The notes under the pieces: generated by a model | What the model was told of the DNA's origin: nothing | What the model saw: only the letters and a program-made list of their open reading frames with translations | Databases searched by the model: none | Source of the DNA: Micromonospora phaseoli | GTDB taxonomy: Bacteria > Actinomycetota > Actinomycetes > Mycobacteriales > Micromonosporaceae | Direction of reading: 5' to 3' | NCBI RefSeq assembly: GCF_900109115.1 | Contig: NZ_FNYV01000002.1 | Span: 248,001-312,000 of the forward strand | Length of the DNA stretch: 64,000 nt | Made by a program: the position numbers and the translations under genes | In this document: positions 18,693 to 27,185 of the stretch, one piece after another | How positions within the stretch are numbered: position 1 is the stretch's first letter | Layout: each line of letters starts with the position of its first letter

Positions 18693-18726
18693 CGAATGTG
18701 AGACAGAGCCGAATGTGAGACAGAGC
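18693..18726. repeat. 17-bp direct tandem repeat
   Basis: CGAATGTGAGACAGAGC occurs twice head to tail, followed by CGAAAT. It lies exactly where the 18258 reading loses coherence, and resembles the repeated ends left by insertion sequences. No element is present. Confidence 0.65.
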
Positions 18727-18771
18727 CGAAATCGCCACACTCCCGGACCCGACGAACTGATGCCGGCGCGG

Positions 18772-20109
18772 TCAGTTGGCCGCGTCGCGTTCGGCAGCGT
18801 CGATGTTGGCGTCGGTGACCTGGAGCATGCCGAACAGCAGGGTGAACGCCAACACGCCCATGATCGCGAAGACCGCGCGGAGGCCGAACAACTCGGCCAG
18901 CAGGCCGCCGGCAAGCGCGCCGATCGGTATGCTCCCCCAGGCCAGCAGGCGATAGCTGCTGTTGACCCGGCCGAGCAGGCGGTCCGGGGTGATCCGCTGG
19001 CGCAGCGATATCGTGATCACGTTCCAGGCGGCGAGCAGGATCCCGCCGCCGAAGAAGACCGCGCCGATCACGAACGGGTTGGTGCTCAGCGCCGGTACGC
19101 CGACGACCGCCGCCATGGCGACCACGGACACGCCGAGCGCGCGGGCCCGGCCGAGCAGCTTCTCGATCCGCCCAGCGACGAGCGAGCCGAGCACGATGCC
19201 CGCGGCGATGGTGGTCAGGAGGAGGCCGTACCCGGGCTCGGTGAGCCTCATCGCCGAGCCCGGACCGACCGCGTAGAGCACCAGCACCGCGAAAATCGCG
19301 CTGGTGATGAGGTTGCTGCCGCCCACCATCGTCGCCAGCGTGCGCAGCAGCCGGTGGCGCCAGAGGAAGCGCACGCCTTCGGCGATGTCGGCGCGCAGCG
19401 TGGTCGGTCCGTTCCGCTCGACCCGGAACCGGCCGCCGACCAGGAGCAACGCCGCGACCGCGACCGCCCACAGCCCGGCCGGCCCGGCCAGTGCCAGTGC
19501 CGCGCTCGCGGCCACCAGGAAGCCGGCCAGCGGCGGGCCGACGAACTGGTTCGCGGCCAACTCGACGGCGTGCAGCTGCCCGTTGGCGCGAGGCAGCAGC
19601 TCGCGTGGCACCACCTGCGGCAGGATCGACTGGGCCGACGTGTCGTAGAGGGTCTCCGCGACGCCGGCACCGAACGCCACCAGGTAGAGCAGCCAGATCG
19701 AGCCGGCGTCGAGCGCCACGGCCACCGCCGTCGCGCCGAACAGCCCGGCGCGCAGGGTGTTGGCGGCGAGCATCACCCGACGCCGGTCGAGCCGGTCGAC
19801 GAGCGCGCCGGCCGGCAGCGCGAACAGCAGCCACGGCAGGCTGAACGCCGCCACCACCCCGGCGACCAGCACCGGGGAGCTGGTGAGCCCGACGGCGATC
19901 AGCGGCAGCGCGATCTTGACAATCCCGTCGGCGAGGTTCGACACCGCCGACGCCGACCAGAGCCGCCAGAACCTGCCGCCCAACCCGCGCGGGTCGGGGC
20001 GCGAGTCCGCCCCCGGATCCGTACGCGGTGCATCCTCGACCCCCGTCACGGGGTCGAGGATGGCAGAAGCCACGCCTCCGTCCAAGCCGCACGCCGGATG
20101 GGCTTTCAC
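18772..20109 (-). CDS. MFS transporter (EntS/MFS_3-like exporter)
   Basis: Up to 445 aa with about 12 membrane segments. MFS marks: WLLFALPAGALVDRLDRRRV between TM2 and TM3, and a second-half GIVLGSLVAGRIEKLLGRAR. Its overall type is the drug or siderophore exporter group. The start is uncertain. The ATG at 20109 overlaps a palindrome, while a GTG at 20049 lies in the loop of a 13-bp hairpin and a GTG at 20073 has GGAGG too close. It is divergent from the Rieske oxygenase operon and may export or import an aromatic substrate or product (inference). Confidence 0.85.
   Translation of the reverse strand: MKAHPACGLDGGVASAILDPVTGVEDAPRTDPGADSRPDPRGLGGRFWRLWSASAVSNLADGIVKIALPLIAVGLTSSPVLVAGVVAAFSLPWLLFALPAGALVDRLDRRRVMLAANTLRAGLFGATAVAVALDAGSIWLLYLVAFGAGVAETLYDTSAQSILPQVVPRELLPRANGQLHAVELAANQFVGPPLAGFLVAASAALALAGPAGLWAVAVAALLLVGGRFRVERNGPTTLRADIAEGVRFLWRHRLLRTLATMVGGSNLITSAIFAVLVLYAVGPGSAMRLTEPGYGLLLTTIAAGIVLGSLVAGRIEKLLGRARALGVSVVAMAAVVGVPALSTNPFVIGAVFFGGGILLAAWNVITISLRQRITPDRLLGRVNSSYRLLAWGSIPIGALAGGLLAELFGLRAVFAIMGVLAFTLLFGMLQVTDANIDAAERDAAN
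20031..20062. promoter_or_regulatory. 13-bp stem hairpin at the MFS gene start
   Basis: CATCCTCGACCCC (20031-20043) and GGGGTCGAGGATG (20050-20062) form a perfect stem with a 6-nt loop. One candidate start codon of the MFS gene (GTG 20049-20047) falls in the loop, so the structure could limit translation initiation, or act as a terminator if the true start is elsewhere. Confidence 0.5.
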
Positions 20110-20118
20110 TCAGTGAAA
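20104..20118. promoter_or_regulatory. Perfect 15-bp palindrome, candidate IclR operator
   Basis: TTTCACTCAGTGAAA is a perfect 7+1+7 palindrome in the divergent promoter region, 78 bp before the Rieske oxygenase start. The IclR gene at the end of the same operon is the obvious candidate to bind it. Confidence 0.65.
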
Positions 20119-20195
20119 TCGTGGGTCGCCGGAGGCGGACCTGCCACGGGACCATCCGAACCACAGCGTCGCTCGTCCCGAGGAGGTCCGGTCGC

Positions 20196-21257
20196 ATGGC
20201 GTTCGCCCGCAACCAGTGGTACGTGGCGGCCTACAGCAGCGAGGTCGGGCGGGATCTGCTCGCCCGCACGGTGCTGGGTGAGCCGCTGGTGCTCTACCGC
20301 ACCGAGTCGGGGGCGGCGACGGTCCTCGCCGACCGGTGCGTGCACCGCCGCTACCCGTTGTCGGAGAGCCGGCTCGACGGTGACACCATCGTGTGCGGCT
20401 ACCACGGCTTCACCTACGACCAGACCGGCACCTGCGTCTTCGTACCGGGTCAGCAACGCATCCCGCGTACCGCGCGGGTCGCCGCGTACCCCGTGGTGGA
20501 GCAGGACTCGTTGGTGTGGGTGTGGATCGGCGACCGGGACCGCGCCGACCCGACCAGCATCCCCCGCGCGCCCTGGCTGGACGATCCGCGGTACACCGTG
20601 GTTCGCGGGATGGCGCCGCTGAACGCGCGGTACGAACTGCTCGTCGACAACCTGATGGACCTGTCCCACGAGACCTACCTGCACGGCGGCTACATCGGCA
20701 CGCCCGAGGTGGCGAACACGCCGATCACCACGGAGGTGGACGACGAACGCGGCATCGTCTACGTCAGCCGACACATGGACGACGCCGAGTGCCCGCCGTT
20801 CTACGCCCGCTCGACCGGCATCCAGGGCCGGATCACCCGCTGGCAGGACATCGAGTACCACCCGCCCTGCCTGTACCTGCTGCACAGCCGGATCGCGCCA
20901 CAGGGCGTCTACCCACCCGCCGAGGGCGAGGACAAAGACGCCTTCCACGCCGAGATCGTGTACGCGATCACCCCGTCGACCGAGCACACCACCTACGACT
21001 TCTGGGCGGTGGCCCGCGACTTCGCCGTCGACGACGAGTCGGTCAGCGAGTACCTGCACCAGAGCAACCACACGGTGGTCATGCAGGACGTCACGGCGCT
21101 GAACATCCTGGAGCAGGTGATCGCGTCCGAGCCGGACAAGTACCAGGAGCTCAGCATCAACATCGACACCGGTGGGCTCGCCGCCCGACGCCTGCTCGCG
21201 CGGCTGGTCGAGGCGGGAGCGGTAGGGGCGGCGGGGACGGTGGGAGCGCCACGATGA
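20196..21257 (+). CDS. Rieske non-heme iron oxygenase (vanillate O-demethylase oxygenase-like)
   Basis: 353 aa, ATG at 20196 after AGGAGG at 20181-20186. The Rieske [2Fe-2S] motif is DRCVHRRYPLSE plus VCGYHGFTYD (C48, H50, C67, H70). The mononuclear iron site lies in NLMDLSHETYLHGG (H158, H163). Length and start (AFARNQWYVAAYSSEVG) fit the single-component terminal oxygenases that demethylate vanillate or related methoxy-aromatics. Electrons should come from the ferredoxin reductase encoded two genes downstream. The stop overlaps the next start (ATGA). Substrate is inferred from family; dicamba- or carbazole-type oxygenases share the fold. Confidence 0.87.
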   Translation: MAFARNQWYVAAYSSEVGRDLLARTVLGEPLVLYRTESGAATVLADRCVHRRYPLSESRLDGDTIVCGYHGFTYDQTGTCVFVPGQQRIPRTARVAAYPVVEQDSLVWVWIGDRDRADPTSIPRAPWLDDPRYTVVRGMAPLNARYELLVDNLMDLSHETYLHGGYIGTPEVANTPITTEVDDERGIVYVSRHMDDAECPPFYARSTGIQGRITRWQDIEYHPPCLYLLHSRIAPQGVYPPAEGEDKDAFHAEIVYAITPSTEHTTYDFWAVARDFAVDDESVSEYLHQSNHTVVMQDVTALNILEQVIASEPDKYQELSINIDTGGLAARRLLARLVEAGAVGAAGTVGAPR

Positions 21258-21478
21258 CCGCGCCGGCCGGCATGCTCACCGGCGACCGGGTCTACCGGAT
21301 CCACTGGATGCCGGGTACCGACACGCTGCGCGGGATCTGCCACTGCGGGGCCGAGAGCACCGCCGAGGAGCCCGTGGAGCTGTGGGACTGGCTGCTCGCC
21401 CACCCGCGCGGCCACCAGGTGCCGGCGGTGGTCCCGCCGGCACCGCAGCCGAGCGCCCGCAGCGCGGTACCGGTATGA
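21254..21478 (+). CDS. 74-aa protein between oxygenase and reductase genes
   Basis: 74 aa, translationally coupled on both sides (ATGA overlaps at 21254 and 21475). The core DRVYRIHWMPGTDTLRGICH, CGAESTAEEPVELWDWLL, AHPRGH has a CxC (C29, C31) and HxxxH (H50, H54) that could hold a metal. The C-terminal 20 residues are Pro/Ala-rich. I do not know the family. The tight placement suggests a stoichiometric partner: an electron-transfer accessory, a metal chaperone or a small oxygenase subunit (inference). Confidence 0.75.
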   Translation: MTAPAGMLTGDRVYRIHWMPGTDTLRGICHCGAESTAEEPVELWDWLLAHPRGHQVPAVVPPAPQPSARSAVPV

Positions 21479-22428
21479 GCCTCGACGAATCCCCGTGCGC
21501 GGAGCTGGTGGTCGCCGGCCGGGACCAGGTGGCCACGAACGTGGTCGTGTTGACCCTGCTCCGCCCCGACGGCGGCGACCTGCCCGGCTGGACCCCGGGC
21601 GCGCACGTCGACCTGGAGCTGGGTGCTGACCTGGTACGCCAGTACTCCCTCTGCGGCGACCCGGCGGATCGCACCGCGCTGCACGTGGCGGTGCAGCTCG
21701 AACCGGACGGCCGCGGCGGCTCCCGCCAGGTGCACGAACGGCTCAAGCCCGGCGCCACGGTCCGGGTGCGCGGGCCACGGAACAACTTCGAACTGGTCCC
21801 GGCCCAGCGGTACCTCTTCATCGCCGGCGGTATCGGCATCACCCCGATCCGGCCGATGGTCGCCGCCGCCGACGCCGCGGGCGCCGACTGGCGGCTGGTG
21901 TACGGCGGACGCAGCCGCGCCACCATGGCGTTCGCCGCCGGGCTGCGGGAGAAGTACGGCGATCGGGTGAGCCTGTACCCGCAGGACGAGACCGGGCTGC
22001 TCGACCTGGACGGGCTGCTGGCGCCGCCCTGCGACGGGCTCGTCTACTGCTGTGGGCCCGAGCCGCTGATCGACGCGGTGCAGCAGCGCTGCCGGGCGTG
22101 GCCCCCGGGCACCCTGCACGTCGAGCGCTTCACCCCCGTGGCGATCGCCGACGGTGACGAGACCGCCGTCGAGGTCGAACTCGCCCGCACCGGCCGAACC
22201 CTGACCGTACCGCCGGGCACCTCGATCCTGGCGGCGGTGGAGGCAGCCGGCGTGCAGGTGCTCTCCTCGTGCCGCGAGGGCACCTGCGGCACCTGTGAGA
22301 CCCCGGTGCTGGCCGGCGTGCCGGAGCACCGGGACAGCCTGCTCACCGAGGAGGAACGGGCCGTCGGCGACACCATGATGATCTGTGTCTCCCGGTCCCG
22401 GACGCCTCGGCTCACGCTGGAGCTGTGA
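21475..22428 (+). CDS. Ferredoxin-NAD(P)H reductase with C-terminal [2Fe-2S] domain (VanB-like)
   Basis: 317 aa. The FAD/FMN-binding barrel has VRQYSLCGDP, then the NAD-binding domain begins with FIAGGIGITPIRPM and closes with VYCCGPEPLI. The plant-type ferredoxin domain has CREGTCGTCETPVLAG and the distant CVSRS cysteine. This three-domain order (flavin, NAD, ferredoxin) is that of phthalate dioxygenase reductase and vanillate demethylase VanB. It delivers electrons from NAD(P)H to the Rieske oxygenase encoded upstream. It starts at ATG 21475, coupled to the 74-aa gene. Confidence 0.92.
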   Translation: MSLDESPCAELVVAGRDQVATNVVVLTLLRPDGGDLPGWTPGAHVDLELGADLVRQYSLCGDPADRTALHVAVQLEPDGRGGSRQVHERLKPGATVRVRGPRNNFELVPAQRYLFIAGGIGITPIRPMVAAADAAGADWRLVYGGRSRATMAFAAGLREKYGDRVSLYPQDETGLLDLDGLLAPPCDGLVYCCGPEPLIDAVQQRCRAWPPGTLHVERFTPVAIADGDETAVEVELARTGRTLTVPPGTSILAAVEAAGVQVLSSCREGTCGTCETPVLAGVPEHRDSLLTEEERAVGDTMMICVSRSRTPRLTLEL

Positions 22429-22458
22429 CCGACCGTCGGGGGTGGGCATGATGGCGGG

Positions 22459-23256
22459 GTGCACGCGCAGCCCGGACGGTCGGTCACCAGCAAGGTGTTG
22501 GCCCTGCTCGACTCGTTCACCCCGGCCAGCCCGGCGTTGACCCTGAGCGAGCTGGCCCGCCGCGCCGAGATCCCACTGCCCACCGCGTCCCGTCGCGTCG
22601 CGGAGCTGGTCGCGTGGGGGGCGCTGGAGCGGGGCGCGGACGGGCGGTACCGGATCGGGCTGCGGCTCTGGGAGGTGGGCTCGCTCGCTCCCCGGGGGCT
22701 GGGGCTACGCGAGCTGGCGCTGCCGACGATGGAAGACCTTTACGAGGTGACGCACGAGAACGTCCAGCTGGCCGTCCGGCAGGACCTCGAACTCGTCTTC
22801 ATCGAGCGGATCGCCGGGCGGCACGCGGTGCCGGTGCTCACCCGGGTCGGTGGCCGCTTCGCGTTGCACGCCACCGGCGTCGGGTTGGTGCTGCTCGCCT
22901 ACGCGCCGACCGAGGTCCAGGAGCAGACGCTGGCCGCGCCGTTGGAGCGGTGGACCGAGCTGACCATCACCGACCCGGGGCGGCTGCGCCGGGCTCTGGC
23001 CGAGGTGCGCCGCACCGGGTACGCGGTCAGCGACCGACAGGTCACCATGGACGCCCTCTCCGTCGCCGCGCCGATCCGCGGTCCGGACGGCTCGGTGGTC
23101 GCCGCGATCTCGCTGGTGGTCGCCCACGACCGGGCGGATCCGGTGGCGCTGGCGCCGCTGGTACAGGCGGCGGGCCGGACGATCTCCCGGGCGCTGGGCA
23201 CCCCCGTACGGGCTGCGGCGACGAGCCACGTGACGCCGTTACCGCCCGTCACGTGA
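22459..23256 (+). CDS. IclR family transcriptional regulator
   Basis: 265 aa from GTG 22459. The winged HTH spans about 8-70 (VTSKVLALLDSFTPASPALT, LSELARRAEIPLPTASRRV), then the IclR effector domain (about 80-250) with GRFALHATGVGLVLLAYAP and the C-terminal SVAAPIRGPDGSVVAAISLV. Family members control aromatic acid catabolism in actinobacteria. It follows the Rieske oxygenase operon by 30 bp and probably controls that operon through the 20104 palindrome. Confidence 0.9.
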   Translation: MHAQPGRSVTSKVLALLDSFTPASPALTLSELARRAEIPLPTASRRVAELVAWGALERGADGRYRIGLRLWEVGSLAPRGLGLRELALPTMEDLYEVTHENVQLAVRQDLELVFIERIAGRHAVPVLTRVGGRFALHATGVGLVLLAYAPTEVQEQTLAAPLERWTELTITDPGRLRRALAEVRRTGYAVSDRQVTMDALSVAAPIRGPDGSVVAAISLVVAHDRADPVALAPLVQAAGRTISRALGTPVRAAATSHVTPLPPVT

Positions 23257-23335
23257 CGCAGTAACGTATCCGGGTGTTCATTGTCCGCGCCTGCTCTGGT
23301 CAGCCCTGTTCCGACGCCCTCGGCGACGGGTCACC

Positions 23336-24223
23336 GTGGTGGTGAACGACGGCCTGGGCGGGCAGCCCGTCCTGGGGTCGCCGTCGGATCGGGCGGCGGT
23401 CGGGCGGGCTCGGGCGCAGCGGCTGCTGGTCACCCTGCTCGGTGACCACTGGCACGCCGGCCGGTCCCCGCTGCCGTCCGGCGGGCTGGTCGCGGTGCTG
23501 GCCGAGTTCGACATCGCGCCGGCCAACGCCCGCGCGACGCTCAGCCGGCTGACCCAGCGGGGGATGCTCCAGCGGACCAAGGAGGGCCGGCGGACCAGCT
23601 ACCGACTGACCGAGCCGGGGTGGCACATCCTCCAGCGGGGCGCTCGGCGCATCTTCGCCACCACCGACGAGAGCAGTTGGGACGGCAGTTGGACGCTTAT
23701 CGCGTTCACGTTGCCGCTGGACGACGCGAACCAGCGCCGGCTGCTGCGGGCCCGGTTGCGCTGGCTGACGTTCTGGCCGCTGTACGACGCCACCTGGGTG
23801 ACCCCGCACGACCGGTTCGACGAGGTACGCGAGCAGCTCAGCGAGCTCGGCATCACCGACGCGGTGGTCGTGCGGTCCAAGGACCTGGACCTGCTGCCGA
23901 ACGGCAGGGCGCGGCTCGACGCCGCCTGGCGCATCGACGAGTTGGCCGCCGGCTACCAGACATTCCTGCACCGCTACCGTGAGCTTGCCGGCCGGGTCGC
24001 GGCCGGTGGGGTGACACCGGCGGAGGCACTCGTCGCCCGCACCAGCCTGGTGAGTGACTGGCGTGCGCTGGTGGGGACCGATCCGGACCTGCCGGTCGAC
24101 TTCCTGCCCCCCTCCTTTCCCCGGGCCGAGGCTCGGGCGGTGTTCCTGAGCATCTCCGAGGCGCTGGCTCCGCTGGCCCAGAAGCGCTTCGAGGATCTCG
24201 TCCAGACGCTCGAACAGCTCTGA
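23336..24223 (+). CDS. PaaX family transcriptional regulator
   Basis: 295 aa; first of three consecutive GTG codons at 23336. An N-terminal winged HTH (PANARATLSRLTQRGMLQRT, KEGRRTSYRLTEPGW) is followed by a central ferredoxin-like domain (SWTLIAFTLPLDDANQRRLL, WLTFWPLYDATWVTPHD) and the C-terminal PaaX domain with YRELAGRV. Family members are usually repressors answering phenylacetyl-CoA or other aryl-CoA esters. No paa gene is adjacent; the upstream Rieske operon or the downstream DUF6351 gene are candidates. A second PaaX gene lies at 30995. Confidence 0.88.
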   Translation: MVVNDGLGGQPVLGSPSDRAAVGRARAQRLLVTLLGDHWHAGRSPLPSGGLVAVLAEFDIAPANARATLSRLTQRGMLQRTKEGRRTSYRLTEPGWHILQRGARRIFATTDESSWDGSWTLIAFTLPLDDANQRRLLRARLRWLTFWPLYDATWVTPHDRFDEVREQLSELGITDAVVVRSKDLDLLPNGRARLDAAWRIDELAAGYQTFLHRYRELAGRVAAGGVTPAEALVARTSLVSDWRALVGTDPDLPVDFLPPSFPRAEARAVFLSISEALAPLAQKRFEDLVQTLEQL

Positions 24224-24326
24224 CGCCGCACCGCCCCGCCGGGTCGTCGGTCCACTCCGCACGGTGGCGGCACACCTGACTCGCCCCGCCCTGTCCACCG
24301 CCTGACGTAGATACACTGCAAAATCG

Positions 24327-24356
24327 TTGACTAGCGATCAGATTTCGCATTACGTT
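24327..24356 (+). promoter_or_regulatory. Sigma-70-type promoter for the DUF6351 gene
   Basis: TTGACT (24327-24332), an 18-bp spacer and TACGTT (24351-24356) lie about 60 bp before the start of the secreted protein. This AT-rich stretch stands out in its surroundings. Confidence 0.45.
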
Positions 24357-24416
24357 GCCCACACGCCTTTGACCAGGTGGTCCAGCCGCCCGTTCCCGGC
24401 TGAAAGGGGTTTCGTC

Positions 24417-26570
24417 ATGCATTCCCATCGATCAACCAGGAAGATTCGGCGACGATCTCTACGGGTGGCGCTGACGGCGCTCGTCACCGCGGCGCTGATC
24501 AGTGGCCTCACCGCATCGGCCGGCGCCACCGCCCCCGCCGGCAAGGGCGGCCACCGCACCTTCGACCTGGCGGTCGTCTCCGGCCGCGCAGACATGATCA
24601 GTGGTGATGACGCGCTGGTCCGCATCGGCGTACCGCAGAACGTCGCACCGCACCAGGTGAAGGTCCGCCTCGACGGCCGTGACGTGACCGGGCGGTTCCG
24701 GCCGGCCGATGACAAGCGGACGCTGCTCGGCCTGGTGGACAGGCTCGCGTTGGGCAAGAACCGGCTGGAGGTCCGCGCCAACGGGTTCGGCAAGGGCCGG
24801 CCCAGCGCCGCGCTGACGTTGGTCAACCACCCCGCCGCCGGCCCGGTCTTCTCCGGACCGCACATCCCGCTCTTCTGCACGGCCTCGGGCAGTCCGTGGC
24901 ACCTCGGCCCGGTCGACGAGAACTGTCACGTGGCCCAGCCGCAGGTGACCTACCAGTACCGCACCACCGCCGGCAGCTTCGCCAGCCTGCCCGACGGTCC
25001 GCTGCCCACGGACGTGGCCACCACTACCACCACGGCCGGCAGGACCGTCCCGTACGTCGTGCGGATCGAGCGCGGCACCATCAACCGGGCGGTGTACGAG
25101 ATCGCGGTGCTGCACCGGCCGGGGGACGCCGCCCCCAGTCCCTGGACGACGAACCGCGGCTGGAACGACCGGCTGGTGTACACCTTCGGCGGCGCCTGCG
25201 GCATCGGCTACACCCAGGCCAACAGCACCGGCGGGGTCCTCGACCACACGCTGCTGAGCCGCGGCTACGCGGTCGCCAGCGCGACCTTCAACGTCTACGC
25301 CCACAACTGCAACGACGTCACGTCCGCCGAGACGGCCATGATGGTCAAGGAGCACGTCATCGAGACGCTCGGCGTACCGGCCTTCACCATGGGTTGGGGC
25401 GGTTCGGCCGGCACCATGCAGCAGTTGCTGATCTCCAACGCCTACCCCGGCATCCTGGACGGCGTCGTCGGGCACATCGGCTACCCCGACGAGCGCAGCA
25501 CGACGCTCACCGGGCACGAGTGCCGGTTCATCTCCCAGGCGGCCACCGCCGCCGGCCTGTCGAGCACCGAGCAGACCGCCGTGGGCGGCTTCGGCAGTCC
25601 CAACACCTGCGTCGGCTATCAGTTCTTCGACAGCGTCGACTGGCCCACCGCCTGCCCGAACCACGTTCCGGCCGCCCTGCGCTACCACCCGGTGACCAAC
25701 CCCGACGGCATCCGCTGCGCGATGGCGGACTTCATCTCGAACGTGTACGGCGTCGACCCGGCCACCGGCGCCGGCCGACCGATCATCCCGGACACCGTCG
25801 GCGTGCAGTACGGCCTGCAGACACTCCAGCAGGGAATCATCAGCCCGGAGCAGTTCGTCCGGCTCAACGAGGGCATCGGCGGCCTGGACGTCGAGGGCAA
25901 CCGGACGCCACAGCGCACCTCGGCGAACGTCGAGGCGATCAAGGTGGCGTACGCGACCGGCCGCGTCAACCAGTTCGACGGCGGGCTGCGGTGGACCCCG
26001 ATCATCGAGACGCGCGGCTACACCGACCCCACCGGCGACTTCCACGACCGGTTCCGCTCCTGGACGATGCGAGAGCGCCTGTTGAGGGCCAACGGCAACG
26101 CCGACAACCACGCCAGCATCACCAGCCCGGCCGGCGCCGCCGCCACGGCGAGCCAGGAACAGGCACTGGCGGACATGGACGCCTGGCTGACCGCTCGCAC
26201 CAGGCTCGCGGCGACCCGTCCGCACCTGGACCCCGTCGCGCTCACCCGGCTGTCCCGACCACGCGGCGTGCTCGACAGCTGTGTCACGCCCGACGGGGAG
26301 CGGATCGTGGAGAGGTTGACGCTCGATCCGGCGGCCCGGTGCAACCAACTGTTCCCGTACCACCGCAATCCACGGGTGGTCGCGGGCGGACCAACGACCT
26401 CCGTCGTGCTCAAGTGCCAGCTACAGCCCCTCAAGCAGTCGCGGTACGGGGTGAGCTTCACCGCCGGTCAGTGGCAGCGCCTGCGGGCGGTCTTCCCCGA
26501 CGGCGTCTGTGACTGGTCGAAGCCCGGCGTCGGTCAGGTGCCACTCGCCCGCACCTGGATCCGTTTCTAG
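24417..26570 (+). CDS. Secreted DUF6351-type protein, tannase/esterase-like alpha/beta hydrolase
   Basis: 717 aa. The start at 24417 has GAAAGGGG 10 nt upstream. A long Sec signal (TRKIRRRSLRVALTALVTAA through TASAGA, about 1-38) precedes a beta-rich N-terminal domain and then a hydrolase core. MGWGGSAGTMQQLL fits a nucleophile elbow GGSAG (GxSxG), DGVVGHIGYPDERS follows, and ASITSP near the end may hold the His region (NADNHASIT). The domain layout matches proteins listed as DUF6351, with tannase/feruloyl-esterase resemblance. It may cleave esters of plant phenolics outside the cell; this fits the vanillate-type operon next door but is unproven. Confidence 0.75.
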   Translation: MHSHRSTRKIRRRSLRVALTALVTAALISGLTASAGATAPAGKGGHRTFDLAVVSGRADMISGDDALVRIGVPQNVAPHQVKVRLDGRDVTGRFRPADDKRTLLGLVDRLALGKNRLEVRANGFGKGRPSAALTLVNHPAAGPVFSGPHIPLFCTASGSPWHLGPVDENCHVAQPQVTYQYRTTAGSFASLPDGPLPTDVATTTTTAGRTVPYVVRIERGTINRAVYEIAVLHRPGDAAPSPWTTNRGWNDRLVYTFGGACGIGYTQANSTGGVLDHTLLSRGYAVASATFNVYAHNCNDVTSAETAMMVKEHVIETLGVPAFTMGWGGSAGTMQQLLISNAYPGILDGVVGHIGYPDERSTTLTGHECRFISQAATAAGLSSTEQTAVGGFGSPNTCVGYQFFDSVDWPTACPNHVPAALRYHPVTNPDGIRCAMADFISNVYGVDPATGAGRPIIPDTVGVQYGLQTLQQGIISPEQFVRLNEGIGGLDVEGNRTPQRTSANVEAIKVAYATGRVNQFDGGLRWTPIIETRGYTDPTGDFHDRFRSWTMRERLLRANGNADNHASITSPAGAAATASQEQALADMDAWLTARTRLAATRPHLDPVALTRLSRPRGVLDSCVTPDGERIVERLTLDPAARCNQLFPYHRNPRVVAGGPTTSVVLKCQLQPLKQSRYGVSFTAGQWQRLRAVFPDGVCDWSKPGVGQVPLARTWIRF

Positions 26571-27103
26571 CCCAGGTGTCGGGCGGACCGGGCAGTGCCA
26601 CGGGAGCGCTGCCCGGTCCGGCTGTCCGACACCGCCCAGTCGGGGAACGCGAGCAGGCGCAGCAGGTCGGCCAGCCGCTCGTGCTCCTCGGGCGTCACCG
26701 TGGCCAGCAGGCCCAGCTCCACTGCGCGGGCGGACTCCTGTGCGCGAGCGAAGAGCGCCCGACCCGCGTCGGTCGCGACGAGGACGTTGGCCCGGCGGTC
26801 CGCGGGGTCGGTGCGGCGCTCGATCAGCTGACGCTTCTCGAGCCCGTCCACGAGGGCGACGATCTGACTCGGATCGAGACGGAGGAACTCGGCGAGCTCG
26901 CGCTGGGTGGGGCGGGCTCCGTCGGCGGCGAGCGCGAGCACGGAGTAGGACCGTGCCTTGAGCCCATGCTCCGCGAGGGCGGCGTTCGCCGCCGCGAGCA
27001 TGAGCGCGTTGGCCCGGGCGAGCAGGAAGACCAGGTCCCCACCGAGGACACTGTCTCGCAGAGCATCCTGCCCGGGCAGCCGGGTCTTCTCGCTAGGGGG
27101 CAT
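26567..27103 (-). CDS. MarR family transcriptional regulator
   Basis: 178 aa from ATG 27103 (a GTG at 27127 is the alternative). The winged HTH has RSYSVLALAADGARPTQREL, AEFLRLDPSQIVALVDGLEK, RQLIERRTDPADRRANVLVA. It is divergent from the SDR-amidohydrolase-MaoC-ligase operon and lies beside a palindrome at 27134-27146, so it most likely represses that operon. MarR proteins before acyl-CoA ligase operons usually bind aryl-CoA or acyl-CoA products. Its 3' end overlaps the DUF6351 stop by 4 bp. Confidence 0.9.
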   Translation of the reverse strand: MPPSEKTRLPGQDALRDSVLGGDLVFLLARANALMLAAANAALAEHGLKARSYSVLALAADGARPTQRELAEFLRLDPSQIVALVDGLEKRQLIERRTDPADRRANVLVATDAGRALFARAQESARAVELGLLATVTPEEHERLADLLRLLAFPDWAVSDSRTGQRSRGTARSARHLG

Positions 27104-27133
27104 GGCGACGATGGTAGCAAGCTTCACAAATAA

Positions 27134-27146
27134 TTGACTTTTTCAA
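27134..27146. promoter_or_regulatory. Candidate MarR operator/promoter
   Basis: TTGACTTTTTCAA carries TTGA/TCAA arms and also a TTGACT -35-like hexamer, in the 82-bp gap between the divergent MarR and SDR genes. Confidence 0.5.
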
Positions 27147-27185
27147 CGGTACGTGCTCAGATCGGGTCGACACGAAGGAGTTTCC

